Notes: generated by a model not told the origin, from the sequence alone. DNA of 64,000 bases from Patescibacteria group bacterium UBA5738 (GCA_002419295.1 DIFW01000017.1:1-64000); one strand, 5' to 3'; positions 44,304 through 52,383 are shown, counted from the stretch's first letter. Program-made: numbers and translations.

Positions 44304-44330
44304 AAAAAATCGCCCAAAGAGCGATTTTTC
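44304..44330. terminator. Bidirectional intrinsic terminator
   Basis: AAAAATCGC (44305-44313) and GCGATTTTT (44321-44329), 9-bp perfect stem with A- and T-runs on both sides. Confidence 0.8.
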
Positions 44331-44353
44331 TTAAAGTAACCACTCGCTGGGAA

Positions 44354-44416
44354 GCAAATTCGTTGAGGTTTAACCTCGAGAATTTCCATTTTGAGGTCAA
44401 TCCTCAACGAATTTGC
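44354..44416. repeat. Large hairpin 1, each arm itself palindromic
   Basis: 24-base arms 44354-44377 and 44393-44416 match at 22 positions. The left arm contains the small palindrome GAGGT-TTA-ACCTC, and the right arm TGAGG-TCAAT-CCTCA, so the element can switch between one long and two short hairpins. It is related to the GTTGAGGT hairpins at 24880 and 52309. Confidence 0.85.
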
Positions 44417-44429
44417 GGTAAGAGCTGGC

Positions 44430-44481
44430 GCGAATTTGGAGGTCAACCTCTCACAAGCCGAGGATTGACCTCCAAATTCGC
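44430..44481. repeat. Large hairpin 2, each arm itself palindromic
   Basis: Arms 44430-44450 and 44460-44481 are complementary with one extra base. The arms contain GAGGT-CA-ACCTC and GAGG-ATTGA-CCTC. Directly follows hairpin 1 and shares its GAGGT/ACCTC words. Together with the terminator these fill the 340-base gap before tRNA-Ser; no gene is visible there. Confidence 0.85.
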
Positions 44482-44552
44482 TATCTTTACTCCCCTATTT
44501 CTTAAAACATCCGGATCGCACATCCGTGGCCGATTCCGATGATAAATCGTCC

Positions 44553-44641
44553 TGGCGGAGGGGGCGAGATTCGAACTCGCGGTGGCTTTTGGCCACAACG
44601 GTTTTCAAGACCGTCTCCTTCAGCCGCTCAGACACCCCTCC
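44553..44641 (-). tRNA. tRNA-Ser (anticodon TGA)
   Basis: Class II tRNA with long variable arm. Acceptor GGAGGGG/CCCCTCC, G73 at 44556, encoded CCA at 44555-44553, anticodon stem ACGGT/ACCGT with loop CTTGAAA, T-loop TTCGAAT. Confidence 0.97.
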
Positions 44642-44708
44642 TCGTCTTGCCGCGGCTTCGCGCCGACAAAACATTTCATCCTTACTAAACCATTTTAAAC
44701 GCTAAAAA

Positions 44709-47261
44709 TCAAGATTTTCGTTTAAAAAATATTTTCAACGGCGCCAGCCAGAAAGCGCCCAAAACGGCGGCGGCAATTGCCGGGATAATATCGGAAGCGG
44801 CGATCGGATCAAAATGGAAAACGCTTCGCAACGCCGGAACGCACAATACCAAAGTCAGCGTGATTAAGGTGGCGAGAAATATGAATCGAAACGCTTTGTT
44901 GCCATTGGCAAAAACCTTGAACGGATTGCCGGAAGAAAGATTAGCAATGATTAATGACAAATTGGCGATAACGATGGTTAAAAACGCCAGCGCCCGCGTT
45001 TGCCCTTCGCTCCGGCCCGACCAGATGGCGAAAAGAAAAACCAAAAATACCGCGGCCAACACTCCCAAGCCTTGCATCAAACTTCTCAAAATCTCTTTTC
45101 TGCCGAACAGCGGCTCGTCCAATTTTCGCGGCGGCCGGCTCATTACATTTTCATCTTCGGGTTCGGCTTCAAACGCCACCGAACACGCCGGATCAATCAC
45201 CAATTCCAAAAACGCGATGTGCGCCGGATAAAAAACCACCGGCATTCCCAGCGCCACGGGCAAAAACGACATTCCCGCGATTGGAATGTGCACGGCGAAA
45301 ATATAGCTGATCGCTTTTTTAATGTTGTCAAAAACCGTCCGGCCCATCCGCACCGCGGCCACGATCGACGCGAAATCGTCGTTCAACAAAACCAAATCCG
45401 CGGCTTCGCGCGCCACATCGGTCCCCCGCTCGGCCATGGCAATGCCCACATTGGCGGATTTCAATGCCGGCGCGTCGTTCACACCGTCCCCGGTCATCGC
45501 GATAACAACCCCGCCTTCCTTAAACGCGTTGATGATCAGCATTTTTTGTTCGGGTGCCACGCGCGCGAAAATATTCACCGTTTTCAAACGCTTATACAAC
45601 TGTTCATGACTGAAACTGCCAAGATCGTCGCCGGTCAAATATTCATCCGGATTTTTAAGCCCGACCGCGCGCGCCGCGTACTGCGCCGTTCCCGGATAAT
45701 CTCCGGTGATCATACACACGCGGATTCCCGCGTCATAACATTCTTTTATCGCGCGCGCCGCCGACGGCCGGATCGGATCGCAAAATCCAAGCAACCCCAC
45801 GAACTCAAAATCAAAATCATGCTGGCCGCAATCCGGCAATTTTGTTTTTTCCGCGCTCGCCGCCGCCACGGCAATCAATCTCAATCCTTTTTCAAGCAAC
45901 GGCTTCATCCGTTCTTCAACCGCCGCCTTCTTGGCGCCGCTTAAATGGCAAAGATCGATAATCGATTCAGGCGCGCCCTTGGCCGCCACCACATAACGAT
46001 CGCCGTCACCCGGCTCCCAAACATGGGAAAGCGCCAAAAGATTTCCGGCAAACGGATATTCCTTAACCAGCTTCCATGATTCTTGCAAACGATTAACCGA
46101 GAACAGAAATGAATCTCCCGTCCTTTTTATTTCTTTTTCCAGCGGATCAAAAGGGTCCGACTGGCTCGCCAGCATCGCGTATTCCAGCAATTTTTTAAAA
46201 TGGTCGGGCAAATCTTTTTCGCCGCTCTCATATTCGGCAAGATCAATGTTGGCAACGCCCGACGATAACTCCTGCAACCGCATTTGGTTTAGCGTCAATG
46301 TGCCGGTTTTATCAACGCACAAAATATTGGCCGCGCCCAGCGCTTCGATCGCGGACGCGTTGCGCGTTAAAACTTTGCGCTTGGAAATGCGCCACGCGCC
46401 CAGCGCCAAAAACACCAGCATCACCACCGGAAATTCTTCGGGCAACATCGACATTCCGATGGTCAAGCCATACAAAATGCTTTGAAGCAGTTCATTGCTG
46501 GAAAGATATCGGAACACCACCGCCAGAAAACACAATGACAATCCGATAATCCCGAATATCCTGGCCAAACGCCCGGTTTCCTTGCTCAAAAGAGTTTCCC
46601 CTTCTTTAATCCCCTGAAGCGATTTGCCGATCTTGCCCATTTCCGTCGCCGCGCCGATCGCCAGCGCCCGCGCCAAGCCGTGGCCGCGGGTAATCAATGT
46701 CCCCGAATAAATAAACGGCTGGCTGTCACCCCCCGGGTGATGCGCCGCGGCATCTTCTTTGCCGTCCCAAATTGATTTGGCCACCGCCAGCGATTCTCCG
46801 GTCAACAACGACTCGTCAATCATCAGATTTACCGACTCCAAAACCGCGCTATCGGCGGCCACCCGGTCGCCTTCGCGCAAAACCAAAATATCGCCGACCA
46901 CCACTTCTCTTCCGGCAATGCGGCGCGGCGCCCCGTCGCGAATCACCAGCGCGCGCGGACTGGAAAGATCGCGCAACGATTCCAAAGCGCGCTCGGTTTT
47001 GCGCTGCTGGTAAAAAGTTATCCCCACGATAAACGCCACAAAAACGGAAAGCATCAATGCGTCCCGCGGCTCGCCCAAAAAGAAATAGATCGCTCCCGCG
47101 GCCACCAAAATCAAAAGCATCGGCTCTTTCAAAACCTCAACGAATATCGCAAAAAATCCGCGCTTCCCCTGCGCCGGTATTTCATTATAACCATCGGTTT
47201 TCAATCTTTCCTCAACTTCCCGGGAAGACAACCCTTTTATATCTTTCAAATTATTTTCCAT
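44709..47261 (-). CDS. P-type cation-transporting ATPase (Ca2+-ATPase-like)
   Basis: An 850-residue P2-type pump. It shows the N-terminal cation ATPase domain, actuator motif DESLLTGES, TM4 motif MLPEEFPVV, the phosphorylated Asp in CVDKTGTLTLNQM, nucleotide-binding KGAPESI, hinge MTGDGVNDAPALK, and a C-terminal set of transmembrane helices. PEEFP replaces the PEGLP of SERCA-type pumps, so the transported ion (Ca2+, Mn2+ or another) is uncertain. Full length with no visible defect. Confidence 0.95.
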   Translation of the reverse strand: MENNLKDIKGLSSREVEERLKTDGYNEIPAQGKRGFFAIFVEVLKEPMLLILVAAGAIYFFLGEPRDALMLSVFVAFIVGITFYQQRKTERALESLRDLSSPRALVIRDGAPRRIAGREVVVGDILVLREGDRVAADSAVLESVNLMIDESLLTGESLAVAKSIWDGKEDAAAHHPGGDSQPFIYSGTLITRGHGLARALAIGAATEMGKIGKSLQGIKEGETLLSKETGRLARIFGIIGLSLCFLAVVFRYLSSNELLQSILYGLTIGMSMLPEEFPVVMLVFLALGAWRISKRKVLTRNASAIEALGAANILCVDKTGTLTLNQMRLQELSSGVANIDLAEYESGEKDLPDHFKKLLEYAMLASQSDPFDPLEKEIKRTGDSFLFSVNRLQESWKLVKEYPFAGNLLALSHVWEPGDGDRYVVAAKGAPESIIDLCHLSGAKKAAVEERMKPLLEKGLRLIAVAAASAEKTKLPDCGQHDFDFEFVGLLGFCDPIRPSAARAIKECYDAGIRVCMITGDYPGTAQYAARAVGLKNPDEYLTGDDLGSFSHEQLYKRLKTVNIFARVAPEQKMLIINAFKEGGVVIAMTGDGVNDAPALKSANVGIAMAERGTDVAREAADLVLLNDDFASIVAAVRMGRTVFDNIKKAISYIFAVHIPIAGMSFLPVALGMPVVFYPAHIAFLELVIDPACSVAFEAEPEDENVMSRPPRKLDEPLFGRKEILRSLMQGLGVLAAVFLVFLFAIWSGRSEGQTRALAFLTIVIANLSLIIANLSSGNPFKVFANGNKAFRFIFLATLITLTLVLCVPALRSVFHFDPIAASDIIPAIAAAVLGAFWLAPLKIFFKRKS

Positions 47262-47326
47262 TTTTCCATTCTAAAGTAAAAAACGATTTTGCGAAAGCAA
47301 AACCGCCTCACTTAAAATTCAGAAGG

Positions 47327-47351
47327 TTTCAGAGGGTTAGACCCTCTGAAA
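47327..47351. repeat. GGT-N3-ACC hairpin (CAGAGGGT subfamily)
   Basis: TTTCAGAGGGT and ACCCTCTGAAA, 11-bp perfect arms, loop TAG, in the 300-base gap upstream of the P-type ATPase. Same core arms as 21390-21408. Confidence 0.9.
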
Positions 47352-47356
47352 ACAAA

Positions 47357-47396
47357 GCCCGCCTTCGCATAAAGCGGCGGCGGGGTGAAGGCGGGC
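47357..47396. repeat. GC-rich hairpin (GAAGGCGGGC family)
   Basis: GCCCGCCTTC (47357-47366) and GAAGGCGGGC (47387-47396), 10-bp perfect arms, placed five bases after the preceding hairpin. Related hairpins are at 33562-33587 and 48601-48631. The following 165 bases to 47562 are AT-rich with no recognisable feature. Confidence 0.82.
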
Positions 47397-47562
47397 GTTA
47401 GTGAATGAGTTTAGAACGGTAGATTGGAAAACAGTCGGTATAGAACTGGAAAGACTTAATCTCGTCCCGATAAGATAAAACGATAAAAAAGGAAGTCCCT
47501 GATGAATAAGAAATTGTTAGACCAATAAGCGTATAAAAAAAAGAAAATAAATTAAAATAAAT

Positions 47563-47842
47563 TTATTCCTCTAATGCTTCAATAGCCTTTTTTGCTTCGA
47601 AGACTGGCAAATGGAGTGCCTTGGCAATAATTGCCGCGCACGATAGAAGTTTACCATCATTATGCTCTATGACTTTTGCGAGCAGAATATCCGGCAATCC
47701 GTAAATACTCTCTATGTCACCTTCATTGTATTTACTATTGATTGCGGTGCAAATCCAAGAAATCAGAACCAGCCTTTTGAGTGGACATATGCAAAAATAT
47801 AAATCATCTATTTCTTTTATTTCTTCGCCGTTTATTTTTTTT
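47563..47842 (-). pseudogene. Frame-shifted downstream part of the zinc-finger gene
   Basis: An open stretch of about 92 codons in the -1 frame relative to the zinc-finger gene, without an ATG start. It encodes a plausible protein (DLYFCICPLKRLVLISWICT ... LAKVIEHNDGKLLSC ... AKKAIEALEE) ending TAA at 47565-47563. It joins the upstream frame exactly at an eight-base A run on the minus strand (47842-47835). Slippage, a programmed -1 frameshift, or a real one-base lesion would each explain it. Confidence 0.55.
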
Positions 47843-48055
47843 AGAACCTAAAAGCTTCTGCCTTTCCATTTCTGATTCAACAACAAATTTTCCTATAAAT
47901 TTGCAATCTGGATATCTTGAGCAACCCGCAAAAGGCCTCCTTTTGCTATATTTTTTAATAATACGCCCGCCTCTATCAATTTTATCGCTATTGCAAAGAG
48001 GGCATTTATCACCGACCTTATATATGCTTCGACAAATAATAATTGACATTGGCAT
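47804..48055 (-). CDS. Topoisomerase-type C4 zinc-finger protein
   Basis: An 83-residue protein with one zinc finger of the kind found at the C-terminus of type IA topoisomerases (CPLCNSDKIDRGGRI ... FAGCSRYPDCKFIG). The end KKNKRRRNKRNR is an artefact-like basic run read past the A8 tract. In the alternative frame the protein continues for about 90 residues. AT-rich compared with the neighbours. Confidence 0.7.
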   Translation of the reverse strand: MPMSIIICRSIYKVGDKCPLCNSDKIDRGGRIIKKYSKRRPFAGCSRYPDCKFIGKFVVESEMERQKLLGSKKNKRRRNKRNR

Positions 48056-48130
48056 TTGCTATATTAAGCGGATTTGATTCTGCCAAACTTTACCTGGCCA
48101 ATCCATTACAAAAACCAACTTGCGCAAAAA

Positions 48131-48379
48131 TCATTGTTTCCTATCTGGAAGATGTTTGTATATTTTGGTTAAAATCATAAAAACAACGAACAAAATAAAT
48201 ATCACAAAGAAAAAAGTGTCGTGCGTTATAAACTTGACGAATATATCCCAAAACATTTTTAAAACTAGAAACTGAATTTTGACAAACTCCGGATATCTAA
48301 CCCAGAAAAAAATACCCAAAAGGGCGAGAGTTAAAACCCCAACTCCCAGTATCACAAATCTAAAACTTTTTTTATTCAT
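48131..48379 (-). CDS. Small two-helix membrane protein
   Basis: An 82-residue protein with two hydrophobic helices (FRFVILGVGVLTLALLGIFF and FFFVIFILFVVFMILTKIY) and basic ends. I do not recognise a family. It lies in the AT-rich island between the P-type ATPase and tRNA-Ser(GCT). The following 416 bases (48380-48795) hold two small hairpins and no gene I can support. Confidence 0.6.
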   Translation of the reverse strand: MNKKSFRFVILGVGVLTLALLGIFFWVRYPEFVKIQFLVLKMFWDIFVKFITHDTFFFVIFILFVVFMILTKIYKHLPDRKQ

Positions 48380-48600
48380 ATTTTTTAGACAATTAGGCGG
48401 TTTTTCACCCTAATTATAACATTTTTGCCAAAAAATCCACCCGATTGCTTTAATTTCATACATCTGACACAGAGATATAATACCTTACCTTTCCCGCCCG
48501 ACGGATGCCAAGCCATGCAAAAAATCCGCGCGGCGGCGGATAAATAAACGCAATACATAGTTGAAACCAAATTTATCGCGCTAAATGTTGGGCAAAACTT

Positions 48601-48631
48601 GCCTTCGCATAAAGCTACGGCGGGCGAAGGC
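48601..48631. repeat. GC-rich hairpin (GAAGGC family)
   Basis: GCCTTCG (48601-48607) and CGAAGGC (48625-48631); flanking AACTT/AAGTT lengthens the stem imperfectly. The loop CATAAAGCTACGGCGGG resembles that of 47367-47386. Confidence 0.7.
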
Positions 48632-48670
48632 AAAGTTATGTGGTAGACTACAAAGAGCGTAAACGAAAAA

Positions 48671-48691
48671 CATTCCGCAATTTGCGGAATG
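48671..48691. repeat. 9-bp hairpin with 3-base loop
   Basis: CATTCCGCA and TGCGGAATG, loop ATT, in the gene-free stretch of the island. Same three-base-loop format as the GGT-N3-ACC hairpins but with a different core. Confidence 0.75.
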
Positions 48692-48795
48692 CTCCAAAAT
48701 TCACTACTGGGCGGAACACTAGAATTAAGTGCTAATAATTTAAAGGTGTTTTGGATAATTTTGGAAGATCTTTGATTAGGGCACGTGGGTCGGCA

Positions 48796-49218
48796 CTAAC
48801 GTGGTAAAATATTTATCAAATTCTGAAACACCGAAGAAAGATTTGATGAGATTATTTTTTGAGTATCTGGAAAGCTATTAGGCAAATTTTGTGGCACGTG
48901 AGCTACGAATGTATTTCTCATTTTAATCATGTATCGAACAATTTCCTCATTTTTTAGTTGTTTATATTGTTCGTTAGTTCCGTAAGTATTTTCAAACGAG
49001 GAGGTATTAGTTTGTTTGTCAAAAAGACCAGCTACGCGCACAATTAAATAATCCTGAACTATCCTATGCAAATCTCCTATAGGGTTAGGATTAATAGGAT
49101 TGTTTTGTTGCATTGCCCGTATTGGCTCAATATTAAGTTCTTGGAGTTTTTTTAGCGCAATCTGACAATTCTCGACCAAATACCTTAAATGGACATTTAT
49201 AGTTGTTGCATCATTCAT
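48796..49218 (-). CDS. HEPN-like small protein
   Basis: A 140-residue helical protein from ATG 49218 (MNDATTINVHLRYLVENCQI). The segment MIKMRNTFVAHVPQNLP contains RNTFVAH, an Rx5H pattern within the Rx4-6H range of HEPN ribonucleases, in the expected place on the last long helix. HEPN proteins often act in defence or toxin systems. No nucleotidyltransferase partner lies beside it. A longer frame would run through tRNA-Ser and is rejected. Confidence 0.6.
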   Translation of the reverse strand: MNDATTINVHLRYLVENCQIALKKLQELNIEPIRAMQQNNPINPNPIGDLHRIVQDYLIVRVAGLFDKQTNTSSFENTYGTNEQYKQLKNEEIVRYMIKMRNTFVAHVPQNLPNSFPDTQKIISSNLSSVFQNLINILPR

Positions 49219-49244
49219 TTGGGTCACACGATAAAATTTTTCGC

Positions 49245-49334
49245 TGGCGGAGGAAGTGGGATTCGAACCCACGGACGGCGATTTAGACCGTCAGAGGTTA
49301 GCAACCTCTTGCAATGCCGCTATGCGATTCCTCC
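49245..49334 (-). tRNA. tRNA-Ser (anticodon GCT)
   Basis: Class II tRNA with a long variable arm. Acceptor GGAGGAA/TTCCTCC, G73 at 49248, encoded CCA at 49247-49245, anticodon stem AGAGG/CCTCT with loop TTGCTAA, T-loop TTCGAAT. Its first 15 bases also encode the last codons and stop of the upstream HTH-LAGLIDADG-like gene. Confidence 0.97.
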
Positions 49335-49958
49335 ATTATTGGTAATTTTCCTTGAAAAAGCTTCAAAAGCTCCTGTTATTTCCAGTAATAAAGATACATC
49401 GTAATAACGAATAGTGCAAGTGCCTTTATAATTCTTCCTTTTCATATTTTTTGTTGGGTTCGTAAAAGTAGTTTTGTAAAATTGATTTTTTGATATTTTT
49501 AGTTTATTGCTCCAAAAAGCTGTCATCTCTGTTTCGTTATGCGTAGTATGGAGCTGTAAAGAAACGCGAATTTTATCCTCTTTTGGATTATATCCAATTC
49601 TAAATAACTCAAGAAAGGTTACAACTAAACCAACATCACTATTTGCAAATGCAATAAAGTTGCTCGATGGATATTTGGAACCTTCACACCAATAAAGAAT
49701 ACTGGCAAACAATCTTGCTGTTCTGGAATTTATTTTGATATTTCGCGCAACGCTAGCTCCTTTGGTCTTAGCATTTTCATGCTCTTTTCTTGCTCTTAAT
49801 TGGTATTGGTTATCATCCAATACAATATCTTCACACCATCGCGAAATTGTTGTTTTCCCTATGCTTAACCGTTTCGCTATTTGGCCTATTGATTCTTTTG
49901 ATTCCCTTAATTTTCTAGCCTTCTCAACAATATCATTTTGATAAAATTTAAATTTCAT
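49320..49958 (-). CDS. HTH protein with LAGLIDADG-like domain, ending inside tRNA-Ser
   Basis: About 212 residues from ATG 49958 (MKFKFYQNDIVEKARKLRES). Residues about 10-45 are a resolvase-type HTH (SIGQIAKRLSIGKTTISRWC). The remainder (ILYWCEGSKYPSSNFIAFAN ... FYKTTFTNPTKN ... GTCTIRYYDVSLLLEI) follows the pattern of LAGLIDADG-like homing-endonuclease relatives known from several phyla. The gene's final codons GGIA and its stop TAG lie in the acceptor and D-arm region of tRNA-Ser(GCT). It is AT-richer than the core genes. Family assignment is moderate. Confidence 0.72.
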   Translation of the reverse strand: MKFKFYQNDIVEKARKLRESKESIGQIAKRLSIGKTTISRWCEDIVLDDNQYQLRARKEHENAKTKGASVARNIKINSRTARLFASILYWCEGSKYPSSNFIAFANSDVGLVVTFLELFRIGYNPKEDKIRVSLQLHTTHNETEMTAFWSNKLKISKNQFYKTTFTNPTKNMKRKNYKGTCTIRYYDVSLLLEITGAFEAFSRKITNNGGIA

Positions 49959-50030
49959 TGATATCAATATAGCAAAATTGGTAAAAGTTTACAACCTGTT
50001 ATGATATCAATGTCAAGCAAGCGGCGGCCG

Positions 50031-50849
50031 CTAAACGCGGAATAATTCGCGGGCGTTTTGGTTGGCGGTAGCAATCAAGGCTTCGGGCAATTCGTTGCGA
50101 ATTTGAGCAACGCGCTGGGCGATAATCATTGCGTTTTTGGGTTCGTTGCGGCCGGACAACGGGGGCGGGGCCAAATAGGGGCAATCGGTTTCCAGTAAAA
50201 TCCGCTGGCGCGGGATTTTTTTGATAACATCGTCTAGATTCATTTTAAAAATTATCCCGTTTAATCCGATGCGCAATCCCAAATCCAAATATGCCGCCAA
50301 TTCGGCGGTGCCGCCGGTAAAACAATGCAGGACTCCGGCAATGTTTCCGTTTTTCTTGAACTCTTGGTGTAAAATATCAATCATTTCCCGATGCGCCATG
50401 CGGCAATGGAATATCGCTGGCAAATTCGTTTCGCGCGCAAACAACAACTGCCGCCGCAAAGCTTCTTTCTGCGCCGCAACCATTGCTTCAATCTTGATAT
50501 TGGTTTTGGGTTTGTAATAACAGTCCAGCCCGATTTCTCCGATCGCCGCAACTTTTTTTGATTCCGCCAGCGCGAAATATTTTTCGGCGTCAAAACCGTC
50601 TTCGCAAAAGTCTTCGGGCAAATCACGCGCAATTCTTTTTTGGCAAGAAAGATTGAGCGGATGCAAACCGATTGCCGCCCAAACCCCCCGTTCGCGTTTT
50701 TCCGCGATTTCCACCGCCAATTTTGACGACGGGAAATTCGCGCCCACATTAATCATAAAAATCCCCTCGGCAAGGGAATCTTCAATCAACGCTTCGCGGT
50801 CATCGTCAAACGCCGCGAAATTCAAATGCGCGTGAGTGTCAATAATCAT
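50031..50849 (-). CDS. TatD-family metal-dependent hydrolase
   Basis: A 272-residue TIM-barrel hydrolase with the metal motif MIIDTHAHLNF, then AAIGLHP, AIGEIGLDCYYKP, PAIFHCRMAH, GVLHCFTGG and LLETDCPYLAPPP. TatD proteins are 3'-5' DNA exonucleases with roles in repair and DNA turnover. Length and motifs are complete. It lies 54 bases downstream of the NAD gene. Confidence 0.93.
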   Translation of the reverse strand: MIIDTHAHLNFAAFDDDREALIEDSLAEGIFMINVGANFPSSKLAVEIAEKRERGVWAAIGLHPLNLSCQKRIARDLPEDFCEDGFDAEKYFALAESKKVAAIGEIGLDCYYKPKTNIKIEAMVAAQKEALRRQLLFARETNLPAIFHCRMAHREMIDILHQEFKKNGNIAGVLHCFTGGTAELAAYLDLGLRIGLNGIIFKMNLDDVIKKIPRQRILLETDCPYLAPPPLSGRNEPKNAMIIAQRVAQIRNELPEALIATANQNARELFRV

Positions 50850-50903
50850 AAAAACATCTCAAATTCAAACCCCATATCCAAAAAATCAACCAACTTTGAT
50901 TTT

Positions 50904-52187
50904 TTATTTGTATTTGATTTTTAAAATTGGCGGCATTGAAAGCTTGTGGGTATTTTGCTTTTGGCGATCCAAAATCTTTTGCATTTTTTTAGCATCAATA
51001 TTGGCCAAATCGCAAACCTCCGAAGGCGAGAATCCTTGCGCCATCAATTTCAGCGCGGTGTCCAGCCGAAAATAGTCCAGCCCCAATTCTCTCTCGTCGG
51101 TCTGGCCGGGCCACAGCGCCGCCGTGGGCGCGGCCTCCATCAATTCGGAAGGAATTTTCAAACGCTCGGCCATTGCGTAAATTTCGGACTTGAACAAATC
51201 GGCAATCGGCTCGATATCCACGCCGCCGTCGCCATACTTGGTGAAATAACCGATTTCCAGCTCCGTGCGATTGGTAGTGCCGATCACCATTCCTTTTTTC
51301 AGGTTGGCAAAATAATAAAGCGCGGCCATGCGCAGGCGCGGTTTTAAATTGCCATAAACCAAATTGCCGCCATTGGGCAAGGCCTTGGCGAAAGTTTGCA
51401 AAACTTTGTCCAAATAAATCTTCTGCGCTTTGAATTTGAATGCCGCTTCCAGTTTGGCGACATTTTTTCCGAACGGGCAACTTCGCACAAACGGCATCCA
51501 GACAAAAACCGCTTTTTTGCCCAACGCGCGACCCAAAATCACGGCCATCACCGCCGAATCAATGCCGCCCGAAACTCCTATCACCGCGCGCGTCAACCCC
51601 GCGCTTTTCAGCCGTTCTTTGACAAACGCCGCGATTTTATCTTCGGGCAAAATTTGGCAATCAGCGATTTTTTGCGCCAATCCTTCATTTTTCAAATAAT
51701 CAAACACCGCCGACGGCACCAAGTTTTTCCATTCGGATCCCGCCGCGATGGTTTGGCGCACCTGCGTGGCCGACAGATTGTCGCAAAACACCGGCTGGTT
51801 GGCGGCCTCAATGCCGATTTTTTCGGCGCACGATTTGGCCCAATCATTTAGCGACACCAACACCGTTTCGGCGGCTTTCAAACCGGTGATTTCCAGCATT
51901 TTTTGCGTCCATGCCGCGTCATTATAAAAATCCGGCAAACCGAAAATCTTGAAATTTTTAATTCCGGCTTCTTTTAACGCCGCTTCCAAAATTTCTTTCC
52001 GTTCTTTAAAATCCAGCGGATTGTTGACCTGCCCGTATTCCTGCATACTGCCGATCACAATGCTAACCTCGCCCATCTGACCCAAAATCCACTTGATCGC
52101 CTCCAAGTGCCCGTTATGGAACGGCTGGAACCGCCCCACGAACACGACTTTCTTCCCTTTCGGGATGGTATAATCTTGGTTTTCCAT
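50904..52187 (-). CDS. Fused NMN adenylyltransferase and NAD+ synthetase
   Basis: A 427-residue bifunctional protein. Residues about 12-175 form a NadM (archaeal-type) adenylyltransferase: FVGRFQPFHNGHLEAIKWIL with the HxGH site, and LSATQVRQTI. Residues about 185-427 form a NadE-type synthetase: PP-loop GVSGGIDSAVMAVIL, GTTNRTELEIGYFTKYGDGG, and ALWPGQTDERELG. Together the two domains would turn (nicotinate) mononucleotide into NAD+. There is no glutaminase domain, so free ammonia is the likely donor. Both active sites look intact. Confidence 0.93.
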   Translation of the reverse strand: MENQDYTIPKGKKVVFVGRFQPFHNGHLEAIKWILGQMGEVSIVIGSMQEYGQVNNPLDFKERKEILEAALKEAGIKNFKIFGLPDFYNDAAWTQKMLEITGLKAAETVLVSLNDWAKSCAEKIGIEAANQPVFCDNLSATQVRQTIAAGSEWKNLVPSAVFDYLKNEGLAQKIADCQILPEDKIAAFVKERLKSAGLTRAVIGVSGGIDSAVMAVILGRALGKKAVFVWMPFVRSCPFGKNVAKLEAAFKFKAQKIYLDKVLQTFAKALPNGGNLVYGNLKPRLRMAALYYFANLKKGMVIGTTNRTELEIGYFTKYGDGGVDIEPIADLFKSEIYAMAERLKIPSELMEAAPTAALWPGQTDERELGLDYFRLDTALKLMAQGFSPSEVCDLANIDAKKMQKILDRQKQNTHKLSMPPILKIKYK

Positions 52188-52308
52188 AATGTTATATTCT
52201 AATCCAATAAGCGCAAATTTTCAATTTTCATTTAATTTCCAATGTTCCAATTTTCAAACAAAAGGCCACCTGTCGTATAAAACACAAAGTAAGCCAATTT
52301 GTTAAGGT

Positions 52309-52333
52309 TGTGTTGAGGTTTGACCTCAACACA
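52309..52333. repeat. GGT-N3-ACC hairpin (GTTGAGGT subfamily)
   Basis: TGTGTTGAGGT and ACCTCAACACA, 11-bp perfect arms, loop TTG; core identical to the in-frame copy in tgt. It sits in the 600-base gap (52188-52792), which also contains AT-rich words, a possible gene remnant and a terminator. Confidence 0.92.
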
Positions 52334-52383
52334 CTCAACATAATTATAAAAAATGCCCACTTCGTTAAAAAATTGAAGTGGGC

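Noticed and set aside
45000..45944. 314-codon plus-strand frame
   Set aside because: Antisense shadow of the P-type ATPase, Arg/His-rich and without family features.
48385..48633. 82-codon minus-strand frame in the island
   Set aside because: It runs through a GC-rich hairpin, has scattered Cys and no protein-like pattern; probably chance.
49219..49272. Longer N-terminus for the HEPN-like protein
   Set aside because: It would start at GTG inside tRNA-Ser(GCT) and read the tRNA 3' end; the ATG at 49218 is better.
49279..49314. Apparent GGTT-N3-AACC hairpin
   Set aside because: AGAGGTT-AGC-AACCTCT here is the anticodon arm of tRNA-Ser(GCT), not a member of the interspersed family.
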